A stretch of DNA of 48,559 bases, from NCBI GenBank assembly GCA_026931905.1, contig JAIXLB010000046.1, positions 1-48,559 of the forward strand, given 5' to 3'. The notes beneath the pieces are model-generated. The model was not told the origin of the DNA. It did no database searches and saw only the letters and a program-made list of their open reading frames with translations. Source of the DNA: Chitinophagales bacterium (lineage in GTDB: Bacteria; Bacteroidota; Bacteroidia; Chitinophagales; Chitinophagaceae). Of the stretch, positions 24,754-33,824 are shown piece by piece. Made by a program: the position numbers and the translations under genes. How positions within the stretch are numbered: position 1 is the first letter of the stretch; every line of letters begins with the position of its first letter.

Positions 24754-27522
24754 TTAAAATTTAAAATTGTATGTTATAAATGGAATAGCACTTCCAAAAA
24801 TTGAAAGTTGATAGCCTTTTATTTTTCCATTTTCTGAAGTGAAATAAACTGAATAAGGATTTTTTCTTCCAGTTAAATTATATACACCAAAAGACCATGA
24901 ACTGTGTGCTAATTTTTTTATTTTATGATTGCCTTCTATGTTCATAGAAAAATCTGCTCTAAAATAATTTGGTATTCTGTATTGATTTCTATCAGAATAA
25001 TAAACCCTATCGCCTCCACCATAATTATAAATAGCAATAGGCAATGTTATAGGGCGACCAGTGCTATACACAGCAGTTAATGAAATATTGAATCGGTGCG
25101 AAAATTTATAATTTCCAATAAAATTTACGCTATGTGGTTTATCAAAATTGGACGGATAAAACTCTCCTCTATTTACTTTATGATTGGTTAAAGGCTCATC
25201 TGTTTGCAACAAGGTTCTTGAGTATGTATAGCTAATCCATCCATTTAGTTTTCCTGAATTTTTCTTCAGCATAAACTCTATACCATAAGCTTTACCTTTT
25301 GAGTTTAATACATCTGTTTCAATAGTATTATTCAACAATAATTTTGCACCACTTTTATAATCCAAAAAGTTTTGCAACCATTTGTAATACACTTCTGCCG
25401 AAACTTCAACATCTTGCTGCGTAAATGTTTTATAAAATCCTAAAGAAACCTGTTGTCCAATTTGTGGTTTAATATAACTATCGCTTAATTTCCAAATATC
25501 TGTTGGCGACATTGCAGTTGTATTGGAAAGCATGTGTATATGCTGACGTTGAGTACTAAAACCTGCTTTAATTGAAGTTGATTCGTTTATAGAATAACGA
25601 GCAGATAATCTAATTTCTGGACCAAAATAAGTTTTTATAGGCTGCCCATTTTTATAAAAAATACTATCGTTAATATTCGAAACAGTTCTTTCCATTCCTG
25701 GCAAATAAGTATAAACTTTTGAAGCTCCTAATGCTGTAAATGCAGAAATTCTTAATCCTGCTTCAACAGCAAATTTTGAAGAGAGTTCCATTTTATCTCC
25801 AAAATACAAAGCATTCTCTATGCCTTGCTCTTGTTGAATTTTAGTAGAATTAACGAGAGATTGAATTCCATTGGGTTCAAATGTCCCAGGATTTAATTTT
25901 ATAAAATTACCATTGTAACCAAAGTTAATTCTATGTATGTTGCCATAGGATTTTGTAAAATCTGCTTTGATGTAATATTGATTGATATTAAACTTTAAAG
26001 TAAATGCACTCAATGGTTTTAAGGAACTTTCTATACCATAATTATAATTATCAAAACCAGCTGTAAATAAGCCAAAGAAATTGTTTTTAAAAATATGTTT
26101 CCATTGTACGTTTATATTATTGTTCATGTATTTATAAGTGGTGTCTTTATCCAACTTAAATTGATCTTTACTTAAATAACCTGTTACATACAAAAAGTTT
26201 TTAGTATTTATTTGTTGCGATAAGTGAAGGCTTAAATCATAGAAATTGGCTTTGCTATTTTTAAAGCCATCATCTTTTAAATTTTTCAAAATCCAATTGG
26301 AATAAGTAGTTCTAAAACCTATTATAAATGAACCTTTTTCTTTTTTTGTAGGACCTTCAAACATTAAATGACTTGTAAGAGGACCAATACCACCAGCACC
26401 CCCAAATTTCTTTTTATTACCTTCTTGAACTGATACATCTAATACAGAAGAAATACGACCACCATATTTTTCAGGAATACTGCTTTTATATAATTCTACA
26501 CCTTTTACAACAGAAGGATTGAAGGCAGAGAAAAAGCCAAACAAATGTGATGGATTGAAAATGGTTGCTTCATTAAATAAAATTAAATTTTGATCTACCG
26601 AACCGCCCCTTACATTAAATCCTGTACTTGCTTCTCCTACAGAAGTAACCCCTGGTAAAGTTAATACAGCTCTTAAAACATCTGCTTCTCCAAATACTAC
26701 AGGTTGTTGTTTTAGTTGTTTTATACTAATTTTTTCAACACCCATTTTGGGCGTTTTTACTCCAGAGTTTTTCTTTGAAACTGTTACTACAACGCCTTTT
26801 AAAGCAGTTACATTTTCTTGCATTTCAATATTTAAAGTGCCAGAAGATTGCACCAACAACTGACGTATAGCATCTCTCATACCTACACTAGAAACAGTTA
26901 TCATATTTCTTCCTTTAGAAAGGTTTATGCTGTATCTACCCAAATAATCTGTAACTACAGCTGTTTTTCCTGCAGTAATAATTGCACCTACCAAAGGTTC
27001 ATTGTTTTTACTATTTTTAACTTGACCACTTACTTCTACTTTTCCACTTACAACAGCATTGGGGTTGCCTACAATTATTAATTTATTTTGAATAGCAACA
27101 TCTTTGTCATTATTATTTTCTTCAGTTGTTTCTTCAATGTCTGTAATTGTTTTTTCTTTTTTTACTACCGATTTTTCTGGTTTAAAATAAGCAGTTCCCA
27201 AATTGGTAAGCAGTTGTACATTTCTTGAAATAAATATTTTATTATCATTCGAAATAGAAAAATACAATTCGGTGTCATCAAAAATATTTTTCAATACTTC
27301 TGTTAGCTTGCTATTAGTAACATTAATAGTTATTTGCAAACTATCAGTATCTACATGGTTGTAAAAAAAATAATAGTTGGTTTGTTTTTCTACTGTTTGC
27401 ACCAACTCTTTAAAAGTTGCACGTTTTAAATCGAGTGTAACAGTGTTGTTATTTTGTGCAAAAGCATTATTGAACAATACAGTAAAAACAATAACAACCA
27501 AAGGCTTAAAAAAATCTTTCAT
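24754..27522 (-). CDS. TonB-dependent receptor with STN and carboxypeptidase-like domains
   Basis: 922-residue outer-membrane receptor. Signal peptide ends at FAQ (about 23). An STN (secretin/TonB N-terminus) domain covers about 28-105 (KRATFKELVQTVEKQTNYYFFY...ISRNV). After an acidic linker comes a carboxypeptidase-like domain (about 165-240), a plug (about 255-375, with FNVRGGSVDQNLILFNEATIFNPSHLFGF) and a barrel ending in KF. STN domains usually signal through a FecR anti-sigma factor, yet no FecI/FecR pair is in the window. It heads the DUF4249 and MG2 genes and follows a small exported protein by 4 nt. Ligand unknown. Confidence 0.92.
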   Translation of the reverse strand: MKDFFKPLVVIVFTVLFNNAFAQNNNTVTLDLKRATFKELVQTVEKQTNYYFFYNHVDTDSLQITINVTNSKLTEVLKNIFDDTELYFSISNDNKIFISRNVQLLTNLGTAYFKPEKSVVKKEKTITDIEETTEENNNDKDVAIQNKLIIVGNPNAVVSGKVEVSGQVKNSKNNEPLVGAIITAGKTAVVTDYLGRYSINLSKGRNMITVSSVGMRDAIRQLLVQSSGTLNIEMQENVTALKGVVVTVSKKNSGVKTPKMGVEKISIKQLKQQPVVFGEADVLRAVLTLPGVTSVGEASTGFNVRGGSVDQNLILFNEATIFNPSHLFGFFSAFNPSVVKGVELYKSSIPEKYGGRISSVLDVSVQEGNKKKFGGAGGIGPLTSHLMFEGPTKKEKGSFIIGFRTTYSNWILKNLKDDGFKNSKANFYDLSLHLSQQINTKNFLYVTGYLSKDQFKLDKDTTYKYMNNNINVQWKHIFKNNFFGLFTAGFDNYNYGIESSLKPLSAFTLKFNINQYYIKADFTKSYGNIHRINFGYNGNFIKLNPGTFEPNGIQSLVNSTKIQQEQGIENALYFGDKMELSSKFAVEAGLRISAFTALGASKVYTYLPGMERTVSNINDSIFYKNGQPIKTYFGPEIRLSARYSINESTSIKAGFSTQRQHIHMLSNTTAMSPTDIWKLSDSYIKPQIGQQVSLGFYKTFTQQDVEVSAEVYYKWLQNFLDYKSGAKLLLNNTIETDVLNSKGKAYGIEFMLKKNSGKLNGWISYTYSRTLLQTDEPLTNHKVNRGEFYPSNFDKPHSVNFIGNYKFSHRFNISLTAVYSTGRPITLPIAIYNYGGGDRVYYSDRNQYRIPNYFRADFSMNIEGNHKIKKLAHSSWSFGVYNLTGRKNPYSVYFTSENGKIKGYQLSIFGSAIPFITYNFKF

Positions 27523-27526
27523 TTAA

Positions 27527-28234
27527 TTAATTTGAAATTTGCTCGTAATATTTAATGGATAAAACAATAAAATCTTCTGGTGTTTTTCTGTAGCTTATAT
27601 TTTCTTTATCCATATAATCCAACACTTGATTTTTTTTACTTTTAAAAAAATCGTATAGTGTTTGTCGGTTTTTCACTTCAATAAAGTTGTTTTGTTCTTT
27701 TATATAATAAGTATTTTGTTCTTCAATTTTTTTTTCTACACCCGACTGAGAAACTACTTCTTTTATTATTTTATTTCTTTTACACAATACAGTATATTTT
27801 CCATCGTACAATATTTCATAAAACGCATCAGGCATTTTATTTTTTCCTGGAGTTAAATACCAAAAACGAACAGTGCCAATAGAAAAAGAATCTATTTTTT
27901 CTCTAATAATTTTAATTTGTACACCTAAATTGCTACCATGTGTAATTAATTCATTCGATAATAAATCTAATTTTAAAGGCAGTGTAGGATAAATATTCCC
28001 TGCATAACCAATATTTCCATTTACAAATTCATCTGTTTGCCAAAAGGCATGCCCTGTAAGCTTTCCATAATTTTTATAATACTCCTGACCAGTATAAACA
28101 CTTTCTTTATAACCAACGGTATTATGATATAAATTTTGAACAGATGATGATGGGTTTTGCTCTTTACTATTTTGTGCATGTAAACCAAAAACATGGAAAG
28201 AAAAAGCAGATAAAAAGAAAAATAAATATTTCAT
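27527..28234 (-). CDS. Exported protein of unknown function, first gene of the receptor operon
   Basis: I do not recognise a named family. The 235-residue protein has a signal peptide (MKYLFFFLSAFSFHVFG, cleavage after HAQ about 21). A mixed beta-rich body follows with aromatic/Lys-rich segments (YHNTVGYKESVYTGQEYYKNYGK, GTVRFWYLTPGK) and a C-terminal helical part. The stop is 4 nt before the STN receptor start, so translation is likely coupled. Its promoter region contains a spaced direct repeat. A role in regulating or assembling the receptor is only a guess from position. Confidence 0.8.
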   Translation of the reverse strand: MKYLFFFLSAFSFHVFGLHAQNSKEQNPSSSVQNLYHNTVGYKESVYTGQEYYKNYGKLTGHAFWQTDEFVNGNIGYAGNIYPTLPLKLDLLSNELITHGSNLGVQIKIIREKIDSFSIGTVRFWYLTPGKNKMPDAFYEILYDGKYTVLCKRNKIIKEVVSQSGVEKKIEEQNTYYIKEQNNFIEVKNRQTLYDFFKSKKNQVLDYMDKENISYRKTPEDFIVLSIKYYEQISN

Positions 28235-28286
28235 AAGATTTTAAAAATAACTATTGCAACAATACTATTAGCTTATTTGCTAAAAG

Positions 28287-28316
28287 TTTCGGCAACCTAA
28301 TAATCAATTTCGGCAA
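28287..28316. repeat. Direct repeat TTTCGGCAA, 21-bp period (candidate operator)
   Basis: TTTCGGCAA occurs at 28287-28295 and 28308-28316, exactly two helical turns apart, 53-82 nt before the start of the four-gene operon. The distal copy overlaps a near -7 sequence TTATTTTG on the minus strand. An imperfect inverted repeat, CTTATTTGC (28272-28280) and GCAAAATAAG (28313-28322), frames the region. Confidence 0.5.
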
Positions 28317-28424
28317 AATAAGAAGTTTGGATTTAATAAAAATATTAAAAGCAGAAATAAAGGATGAACGGCTTATTTGTTTTGTGCTTTTTTATTCTAT
28401 ATTCACTAATAAAAATAAGGTTTT

Positions 28425-29126
28425 ATGCACACAAGTTATATTAGTAACCAACCTATTAAAAAAGGAGAGCAGGTTAAGGGGCAAGATATAAGAGTTGCCA
28501 TTTTTGATTTTATAAAGATTACCTACCCGAGTTTTAATAAAGAAGATTTTATTTCTTTATCAGAGCTCAATCACTTTAGAAGATTGTATTTAACGAGTTT
28601 AATAGAAGAAGAATGGGGCGAATTAGCCACTATTGATAAAGATGTAATGAACGCCATACAAAACAATTCTATTCTTTCGGAAAACATTGTTGATAAAAAA
28701 GAAACAGCACTTACCATAGGGCAAAAAGTAGCTGATAAAGTAGCTATGTTTGGAGGAAGCTGGACATTTATAATTTCTTTTTTTGCTTTTTTATTGCTCT
28801 GGGTATTTGTAAATATTTATGTAATTGCACAAAAACCTTTTGACCCTTATCCTTTTATTTTACTCAATCTTATTCTTTCGTGTTTAGCTGCAATTCAGGC
28901 TCCCATTATAATGATGAGTCAAAATAGGCAAGATGAAAAAGATAGATTAAGAGCCGAACACGATTATAAAATAAATTTAAAAGCAGAACTTGAAATAAAA
29001 TTACTAAGCGAAAAAATTGATCATTTATTGGTACATCAAAATAAAAAATTATTAGAAATACAAGAAGTACAAACAGATTATTTAGATGATTTAATGAATG
29101 AAATTAAAAACAAAAAAACACTTTAA
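28425..29126 (+). CDS. DUF1003 family membrane protein
   Basis: 233-residue inner-membrane protein. About 110 cytoplasmic residues precede two transmembrane helices, about 108-135 (GGSWTFIISFFAFLLLWVFVN) and 145-162. The conserved DUF1003 core is there: ADKVAMFGGSWTF, the second helix ending in QAPIIMMSQNRQDEKDR, and a basic coiled-coil tail. Biochemical function is unknown in the family. It is followed after 18 nt by a small membrane protein and then by nadK, probably one rightward operon. Confidence 0.88.
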   Translation: MHTSYISNQPIKKGEQVKGQDIRVAIFDFIKITYPSFNKEDFISLSELNHFRRLYLTSLIEEEWGELATIDKDVMNAIQNNSILSENIVDKKETALTIGQKVADKVAMFGGSWTFIISFFAFLLLWVFVNIYVIAQKPFDPYPFILLNLILSCLAAIQAPIIMMSQNRQDEKDRLRAEHDYKINLKAELEIKLLSEKIDHLLVHQNKKLLEIQEVQTDYLDDLMNEIKNKKTL

Positions 29127-29144
29127 CACTCTAACTTTACAACC

Positions 29145-29393
29145 ATGAACAACAAGGCTTTCTCTAATGCTTTTGATAAAAAAAATTGGTTTAAAACTGG
29201 TATATTTTGGGGTGTGTTTATGTTTGTTGCCATGTCTATTATATACCCTCTTTTAAACAAACAAGCACTTGTTTTAAAACACGTTTTAATAGAAATTTTA
29301 ATTTGGCTTGCCGCAGGAATTGTAATGAGTTTTATAATGAATATGTTTATGCGAGTATTAATAAAAATACTTAGCAAGAAAAAACAACAATAA
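29145..29393 (+). CDS. Small two-helix membrane protein, function unknown
   Basis: 82 residues with a charged N-terminus (NAFDKKNWFKTG), a hydrophobic helix at about 20-37 (IFWGVFMFVAMSIIYPLL), a second at about 48-70 (IEILIWLAAGIVMSFIMNMF), and a Lys-rich tail. It starts 18 nt after the DUF1003 gene and shares its strand, and codon usage looks like the neighbours. I recognise no family. A role linked to the DUF1003 protein is only positional inference. Confidence 0.7.
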   Translation: MNNKAFSNAFDKKNWFKTGIFWGVFMFVAMSIIYPLLNKQALVLKHVLIEILIWLAAGIVMSFIMNMFMRVLIKILSKKKQQ

Positions 29394-29485
29394 CATTGTG
29401 TAATAATTAATGTATTTCGGTTTATTGTTTGTTCCTATATTTACCTATTCAAGTAAATAAAAAATTACTTGTAAAATATTACTCC

Positions 29486-30364
29486 ATGAAAGTTGCAATT
29501 TACAGTCGTGGTTTAGATGAAACATTAGAGAAACCTTTGGTTTATTTGTTGCAAGAATTACTGAAACACAATATTAAAGTGGTTGTTTATAGACAGCTTT
29601 TGCAATTATATCACTTACCAGATGAGATTAAAAATGTTATTGAAATTTTTTCTACAGATGAACAATTAGATGCCAATACAGATTGCTTAATTAGTTTAGG
29701 AGGCGATGGCACCATGCTTGATGCAGTTGCTTTGGTAAGAGAAAAAGTTATTCCTATTCTTGGTGTAAATATTGGCAGACTTGGTTTCTTAGCAAATATT
29801 AATAGAGATGAATTGCAGGTTGCAGTAGATGCTCTTGTAAACAGAACTTATATAATAGATAAAAGAACATTATTACATCTTGATGCTAATACAAATTTAT
29901 TTGGCGATGCTCCTTTTGCTTTAAACGAATTTGCAATTCATAAAAGAGATACTTCGCCAATGATTAAAATTCATACTTATTTGAATGGCGAATTTTTAAA
30001 TACTTTTTGGGCAGATGGCTTATTGGTTTCTACACCTACAGGAAGCACAGGTTATAATATGAGTTGCAATGGACCTATTGTTTTTCCTGATGTTTCGAGT
30101 TTTATTATTACCCCATTAGCACCTCATAATTTGAATGTAAGAAGTATTGTAGTATCTGACAATAACATTATTTCTTTTGAAATAGAAGGAAGAACAGACC
30201 AGTTTATTTGCTCATTAGATGCACGCAGAGAAATTGTAAATAAAGGCATACAGTTAGCAATTAAAAAAGAAAATTTTTCAGTAAATCTTATTCGTTTAAA
30301 CGAAGGAAGTTTTCTTTCAACATTAAGAAACAAACTTACATGGGGCATGGATAAAAGAAATTAA
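29486..30364 (+). CDS. nadK: NAD kinase
   Basis: Phosphorylates NAD to NADP, the only route to NADP. 292 residues from the ATG at 29486 (MKVAIYSRG), which aligns with the family; the open frame upstream to 29429 has only a TTG. Diagnostic motifs are LISLGGDGTMLDA, NIGRLGFLANI and STPTGSTGYNMSCNGP, plus the NE-F-AIHKR block. It lies between the small membrane protein and an esterase lipoprotein, 25 nt before the latter. Confidence 0.96.
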   Translation: MKVAIYSRGLDETLEKPLVYLLQELLKHNIKVVVYRQLLQLYHLPDEIKNVIEIFSTDEQLDANTDCLISLGGDGTMLDAVALVREKVIPILGVNIGRLGFLANINRDELQVAVDALVNRTYIIDKRTLLHLDANTNLFGDAPFALNEFAIHKRDTSPMIKIHTYLNGEFLNTFWADGLLVSTPTGSTGYNMSCNGPIVFPDVSSFIITPLAPHNLNVRSIVVSDNNIISFEIEGRTDQFICSLDARREIVNKGIQLAIKKENFSVNLIRLNEGSFLSTLRNKLTWGMDKRN

Positions 30365-30389
30365 AACCAATAATTATTTTAGTTAAGAA

Positions 30390-31208
30390 ATGAAAAAAAC
30401 ATACACCATTTTATTCTTTTTTACTACCATTTTTTTAATGAATTGCTCAACTGCTCAAAAGTACAACGATATTATTCCAGAACATCAAACATTTACCCTA
30501 CAATCCAAGTATGTAAATGAAGCAAGAGTAATTAATGTATGGCTGCCCACTAATTATAAATCAACTACAGATTCGTTTCCTGTATTGTATATGCCTGATG
30601 GTGGATTAAAGGAAGATTTTCCGCATATTGCTAATACAATTGCAGAACTTATACAAGCCAAAAAAATTAAACCCATTATTTTAGTAGGTATTGAAAACAC
30701 ACAAAGAAGAAGAGATTTAACTGGCTTTACAGAAGTTAATAAAGATAAAGAAATTGCTCCTGTAGTAGGTGGTTCAGAAAATTTTAGAAATTTTATTCAA
30801 CAAGAATTAATTCCTGAAATTAATAAGCAATACAGAACAACATACGAAAAAGGAATTATAGGCGAATCTTTAGCTGGACTTTTTGTTACTGAAACCTTTT
30901 TATTATACCCCAATATGTTTAGTTTTTACATAGCTTTTGATCCATCTTTATGGTGGAATAATCATTATTTAGTACAAACAGCAAAAGAGCATTTAGCTAC
31001 ACCTTATACAGATAAAAAAACATTTTGGTTTGCTGGTTCAAATGCAAAAGATATTTACACTTATACTAAACAATTAGAGCAAATTTTAAAAGAAGAAAAT
31101 AAAGCAAATCTCACATGGAATTACTCCAACGAGTCTAAAGAAAAACACAATACTATTTTTAGAGCCACTAAAGAAAAAGCAATTACTTGGGCAATAAGTG
31201 AAAAATAG
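30390..31208 (+). CDS. Esterase-like alpha/beta hydrolase lipoprotein
   Basis: 272-residue exported hydrolase of the esterase D / Fes-IroE fold. The leader ends in a lipobox (FLMNC, Cys about 19), so it is probably membrane-anchored facing the periplasm. The nucleophile is Ser in GESLAGLF, and VINVWLPTNY...FPVLYMPDGG is the typical strand-loop at the N-terminal side. The catalytic His is probably in SKEKHNTIF. Family members hydrolyse siderophore or simple carboxyl esters; the substrate here is unknown. It closely follows nadK and is likely cotranscribed. Confidence 0.85.
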   Translation: MKKTYTILFFFTTIFLMNCSTAQKYNDIIPEHQTFTLQSKYVNEARVINVWLPTNYKSTTDSFPVLYMPDGGLKEDFPHIANTIAELIQAKKIKPIILVGIENTQRRRDLTGFTEVNKDKEIAPVVGGSENFRNFIQQELIPEINKQYRTTYEKGIIGESLAGLFVTETFLLYPNMFSFYIAFDPSLWWNNHYLVQTAKEHLATPYTDKKTFWFAGSNAKDIYTYTKQLEQILKEENKANLTWNYSNESKEKHNTIFRATKEKAITWAISEK

Positions 31209-31324
31209 AAAACACTCAAAAGCAGCATTTACAAAACTACAATCATCAAGAAATTAACAGTTTTAAAATAAGAAATTCTATAGATTTTTCGTTTACCATT
31301 TTATAAGTACGTTATTTTGCCCCC

Positions 31325-32188
31325 ATGTTCAAAAGAATAATAATTATCTTTTCTGTTTTTCTATTTTCATTACATACAAAAGCACAGGTATTAGATGCTT
31401 ATGTGCATGAAGGAGAGTTTGGTATAGGCTTAGGTGCAGGTCATTATTTTGGTGATTTAACAGCAGGTATGAAATTAATAGACTTAAAACCTAAACTCTC
31501 TGCAAGTATTTTTTTTAGAAAACAATTTAATAATTATGTAGGCGTAAAAGTAGCAGGCAGTTACGCATTTTTGGGTTATGCAGATAAATACATTAGCTAC
31601 AAAAACAACATAGTACAAAAAACAAGAAACCTAAGTTTTAATACCAATATTTGGGAGTTAAGCATTAGTGGCGAATTTAATTTTTTTCGTTTTCAACCAG
31701 GGTTTGAGGAATATCGTTTTACGCCTTATGTTTCTTTGGGTGCAGGTATTTTTTCTTATGACCCTTATGCTTATTTATATGGAGAAAAATATTTTTTACG
31801 CCCCTTAGGAACCGAAGGACAACAAGATAAAGTACACTATCCCAATCTTAAACCTTATGGTACAATGGCAATTAGCTTTCCTGTAGGTTTTGGTATGAAA
31901 TATAGTCTTAATGAAAAAATAAACGTTTTTGGAGAAATTGTTTACAGATTTACCAACACAGATTATTTAGATGATGTAAGTGGTAATTATGCACCAGATG
32001 CTTTTCCATTAAATCCCAATGGCACACCTTCTGTAGGTTTTTTATTGCAAGATAGAAGTTATGAATATGGTACACCTATTGGTATTAAAGGAAGACAGCG
32101 TGGTAATAGTGAGCAAAAAGATAGTTTTATAACTGCACAATTAGGTATAAGTATTAATATTGGTTCTTACAAATGCCCTACTTACTAA
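31325..32188 (+). CDS. Outer-membrane beta-barrel protein (DUF6089-like)
   Basis: 287-residue protein with a signal peptide (cleavage after TKAQ, about 21). An eight-strand-type barrel pattern follows: alternating hydrophobic strands, GIGLGAGHYFGDLT near the start, RFTPYVSLGAGIF in the middle, and a final strand ITAQLGISINIG. The family is common in Bacteroidetes and of unknown function. The C-terminal cysteine (YKCPTY) is unusual for a barrel end. A TTATTTTGC, one base off the -7 consensus, ends just 5 nt before the ATG, so a leaderless mRNA is possible. Confidence 0.8.
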   Translation: MFKRIIIIFSVFLFSLHTKAQVLDAYVHEGEFGIGLGAGHYFGDLTAGMKLIDLKPKLSASIFFRKQFNNYVGVKVAGSYAFLGYADKYISYKNNIVQKTRNLSFNTNIWELSISGEFNFFRFQPGFEEYRFTPYVSLGAGIFSYDPYAYLYGEKYFLRPLGTEGQQDKVHYPNLKPYGTMAISFPVGFGMKYSLNEKINVFGEIVYRFTNTDYLDDVSGNYAPDAFPLNPNGTPSVGFLLQDRSYEYGTPIGIKGRQRGNSEQKDSFITAQLGISINIGSYKCPTY

Positions 32189-32242
32189 AGCAATGTACTG
32201 AAAAATAGTTGCTGAAAATTTTCAAAATAATTCTTCGAATAA

Positions 32243-32276
32243 AAAGAGGCTGCTTCTTTTTAAAAACAGCCTCTTT
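32243..32276 (-). terminator. Intrinsic terminator after the universal stress gene (partly bidirectional)
   Basis: AAAGAGGCTG (32243-32252) and CAGCCTCTTT (32267-32276) form a 10-bp stem. On the minus strand it is followed by TTTTTATT, seven bases after the usp stop; on the plus strand only TTT follows. Confidence 0.88.
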
Positions 32277-32282
32277 AGAAGT

Positions 32283-33116
32283 TTAATGTTTAATAGCCAT
32301 TAATGGCACTTTGCTGTGAAATGCTAATGTTTTTGTATGGTTTACTGAAAAAATAGATTCAAAAATACCTTGTTTTTTAGGTACTACAATTACCATATCT
32401 ATTTCTCTATCTTTTACAAAAGAATCTACGGCTGCACCAAAATCTGAATTAGTCATGAAATGAAAAGAGGGCGTATAATTGGCTAATAAGGATTCTAATT
32501 GTTGTTTGCCTTCGGATTCAGCAGCTTTATCTATATTGTTGGTTACATTTAAAATATATAATTCTGCCTTTGTAACATCTAATACATTTTTTATAGCATC
32601 TACTGGTGAGGTTTGTTCAATGTCTTTTAAATCACTTAGCAATAATATTTTTCCTATGTGCTTATACCCTGCTTCAGTAGGTACTATCATTACAGGTATG
32701 TTTGAGCTTTTTGCAACTGTTACAGAATTACTACCTACTAAGGCTTCTTTTAATTTACCACCTCCTGTAATGCCCATTACAATTAGCTGTGCATTGGTAG
32801 CTTTTATTAATTCATTCATAGCATCTTTTAATTCGGCATAACTATGAAAAGCCTCAATAGATACATTAGTTGTGTTTTTTGTATTTAATAAATCTACAAA
32901 CTCGTTTAACTGTGCTGCACTTTTTTGTTTAAAGGGTTCGGTTATCAACCTTTGTGTTAAGCTGGCAGATAAAGGTTCTGAAACACTTGCAGCCTCATAA
33001 GTGTGATACACAACAACCTTTTTAGCACCTATTTGATTGGCAAGTTCTATGGCATAAAGTCCTGCATTGGTTGCAGTTGCAGAAAAATCTGATGGAAGTA
33101 AAATCGTTTCAATCAT
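32283..33116 (-). CDS. Universal stress protein, two UspA domains
   Basis: 277-residue cytoplasmic protein with two tandem UspA domains. The first (about 1-145) opens with ETILLPSDFSATATNAGLYA and ends with the nucleotide-loop motif MGITGGGKLKEALVGSNS-VAKSSNIPVMIVP. The second (about 155-277) is more degenerate and ends in FHSKVPLMAIKH. Only the first domain keeps the G-x2-G-x9-G(S/T) ATP loop. Such proteins respond to stress or energy state; the specific function is unknown. Monocistronic by context. Confidence 0.9.
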   Translation of the reverse strand: MIETILLPSDFSATATNAGLYAIELANQIGAKKVVVYHTYEAASVSEPLSASLTQRLITEPFKQKSAAQLNEFVDLLNTKNTTNVSIEAFHSYAELKDAMNELIKATNAQLIVMGITGGGKLKEALVGSNSVTVAKSSNIPVMIVPTEAGYKHIGKILLLSDLKDIEQTSPVDAIKNVLDVTKAELYILNVTNNIDKAAESEGKQQLESLLANYTPSFHFMTNSDFGAAVDSFVKDREIDMVIVVPKKQGIFESIFSVNHTKTLAFHSKVPLMAIKH

Positions 33117-33188
33117 AATGGTTTATTTGAGGTAAAGATAATAAGATGAAAGTTTAGAAAGACAATTTTTATTATAAAAATCACATCT

Positions 33189-33809
33189 TCATCTTTTTTT
33201 TTCAAAAAACTGTTGTACAAATATGGATAACCCAACTGCAATAATAGCTGCTACAATACCTGCTGCTACATCAAAAGGAAAATGCTGCGCAATATAAATT
33301 CTTGAATAACCTGCTAATGCTGCATAAATAAAGCCTATAACAATAACCCATGGATTTGCAACAAACAAGCAAGCAATAAAAAAATAACTAAAAGCAGCAG
33401 TAGTATGTCCTGAAGGAAATGTAGAAGTAGTATGTACATCTATCCCTTCTACAACATGAATTAAACTGGTAGGTTGTATAGCAGTTATTGGTCTTGGTTC
33501 ATCTGGCAAAATAATGTACTTACAAATTTGTACCAATAATGTGCTTATAACAAATGCACTTATAAGAAATGGGATGAATTTTTTTCGGTATTTTATAAAA
33601 AGAATTAAAAACAAAATCCATAAGCTTCCATCGCCCAAGTGTGTATAAAATTTAAAAAAATAATCAGCAACAAGCCCATAATTATTATTTAAGAAAAGAA
33701 AAAAAGCATGCTTACCCATTGAGGCAGAAAAATAAAAAAGCAACAATGCAGTAATTGCACTAATAATACAAGCAATAACGAAATTTTTATAGTGCAATTT
33801 TTGATACAT
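33189..33809 (-). CDS. PAP2 family membrane phosphatase
   Basis: 206-residue membrane protein with about five or six hydrophobic segments and the acid phosphatase motifs FPSGHTTAAFS and SRIYIAQHFPFDVAAG. The first motif is loose: K to RP spans eight residues in KYIILPDEPRP instead of six. Family members dephosphorylate lipid phosphates such as undecaprenyl pyrophosphate or phosphatidic acid; the substrate cannot be read here. It lies 15 nt after lspA and is probably cotranscribed. Confidence 0.87.
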   Translation of the reverse strand: MYQKLHYKNFVIACIISAITALLLFYFSASMGKHAFFLFLNNNYGLVADYFFKFYTHLGDGSLWILFLILFIKYRKKFIPFLISAFVISTLLVQICKYIILPDEPRPITAIQPTSLIHVVEGIDVHTTSTFPSGHTTAAFSYFFIACLFVANPWVIVIGFIYAALAGYSRIYIAQHFPFDVAAGIVAAIIAVGLSIFVQQFFEKKR

Positions 33810-33824
33810 TAGCGGTACAATTAA

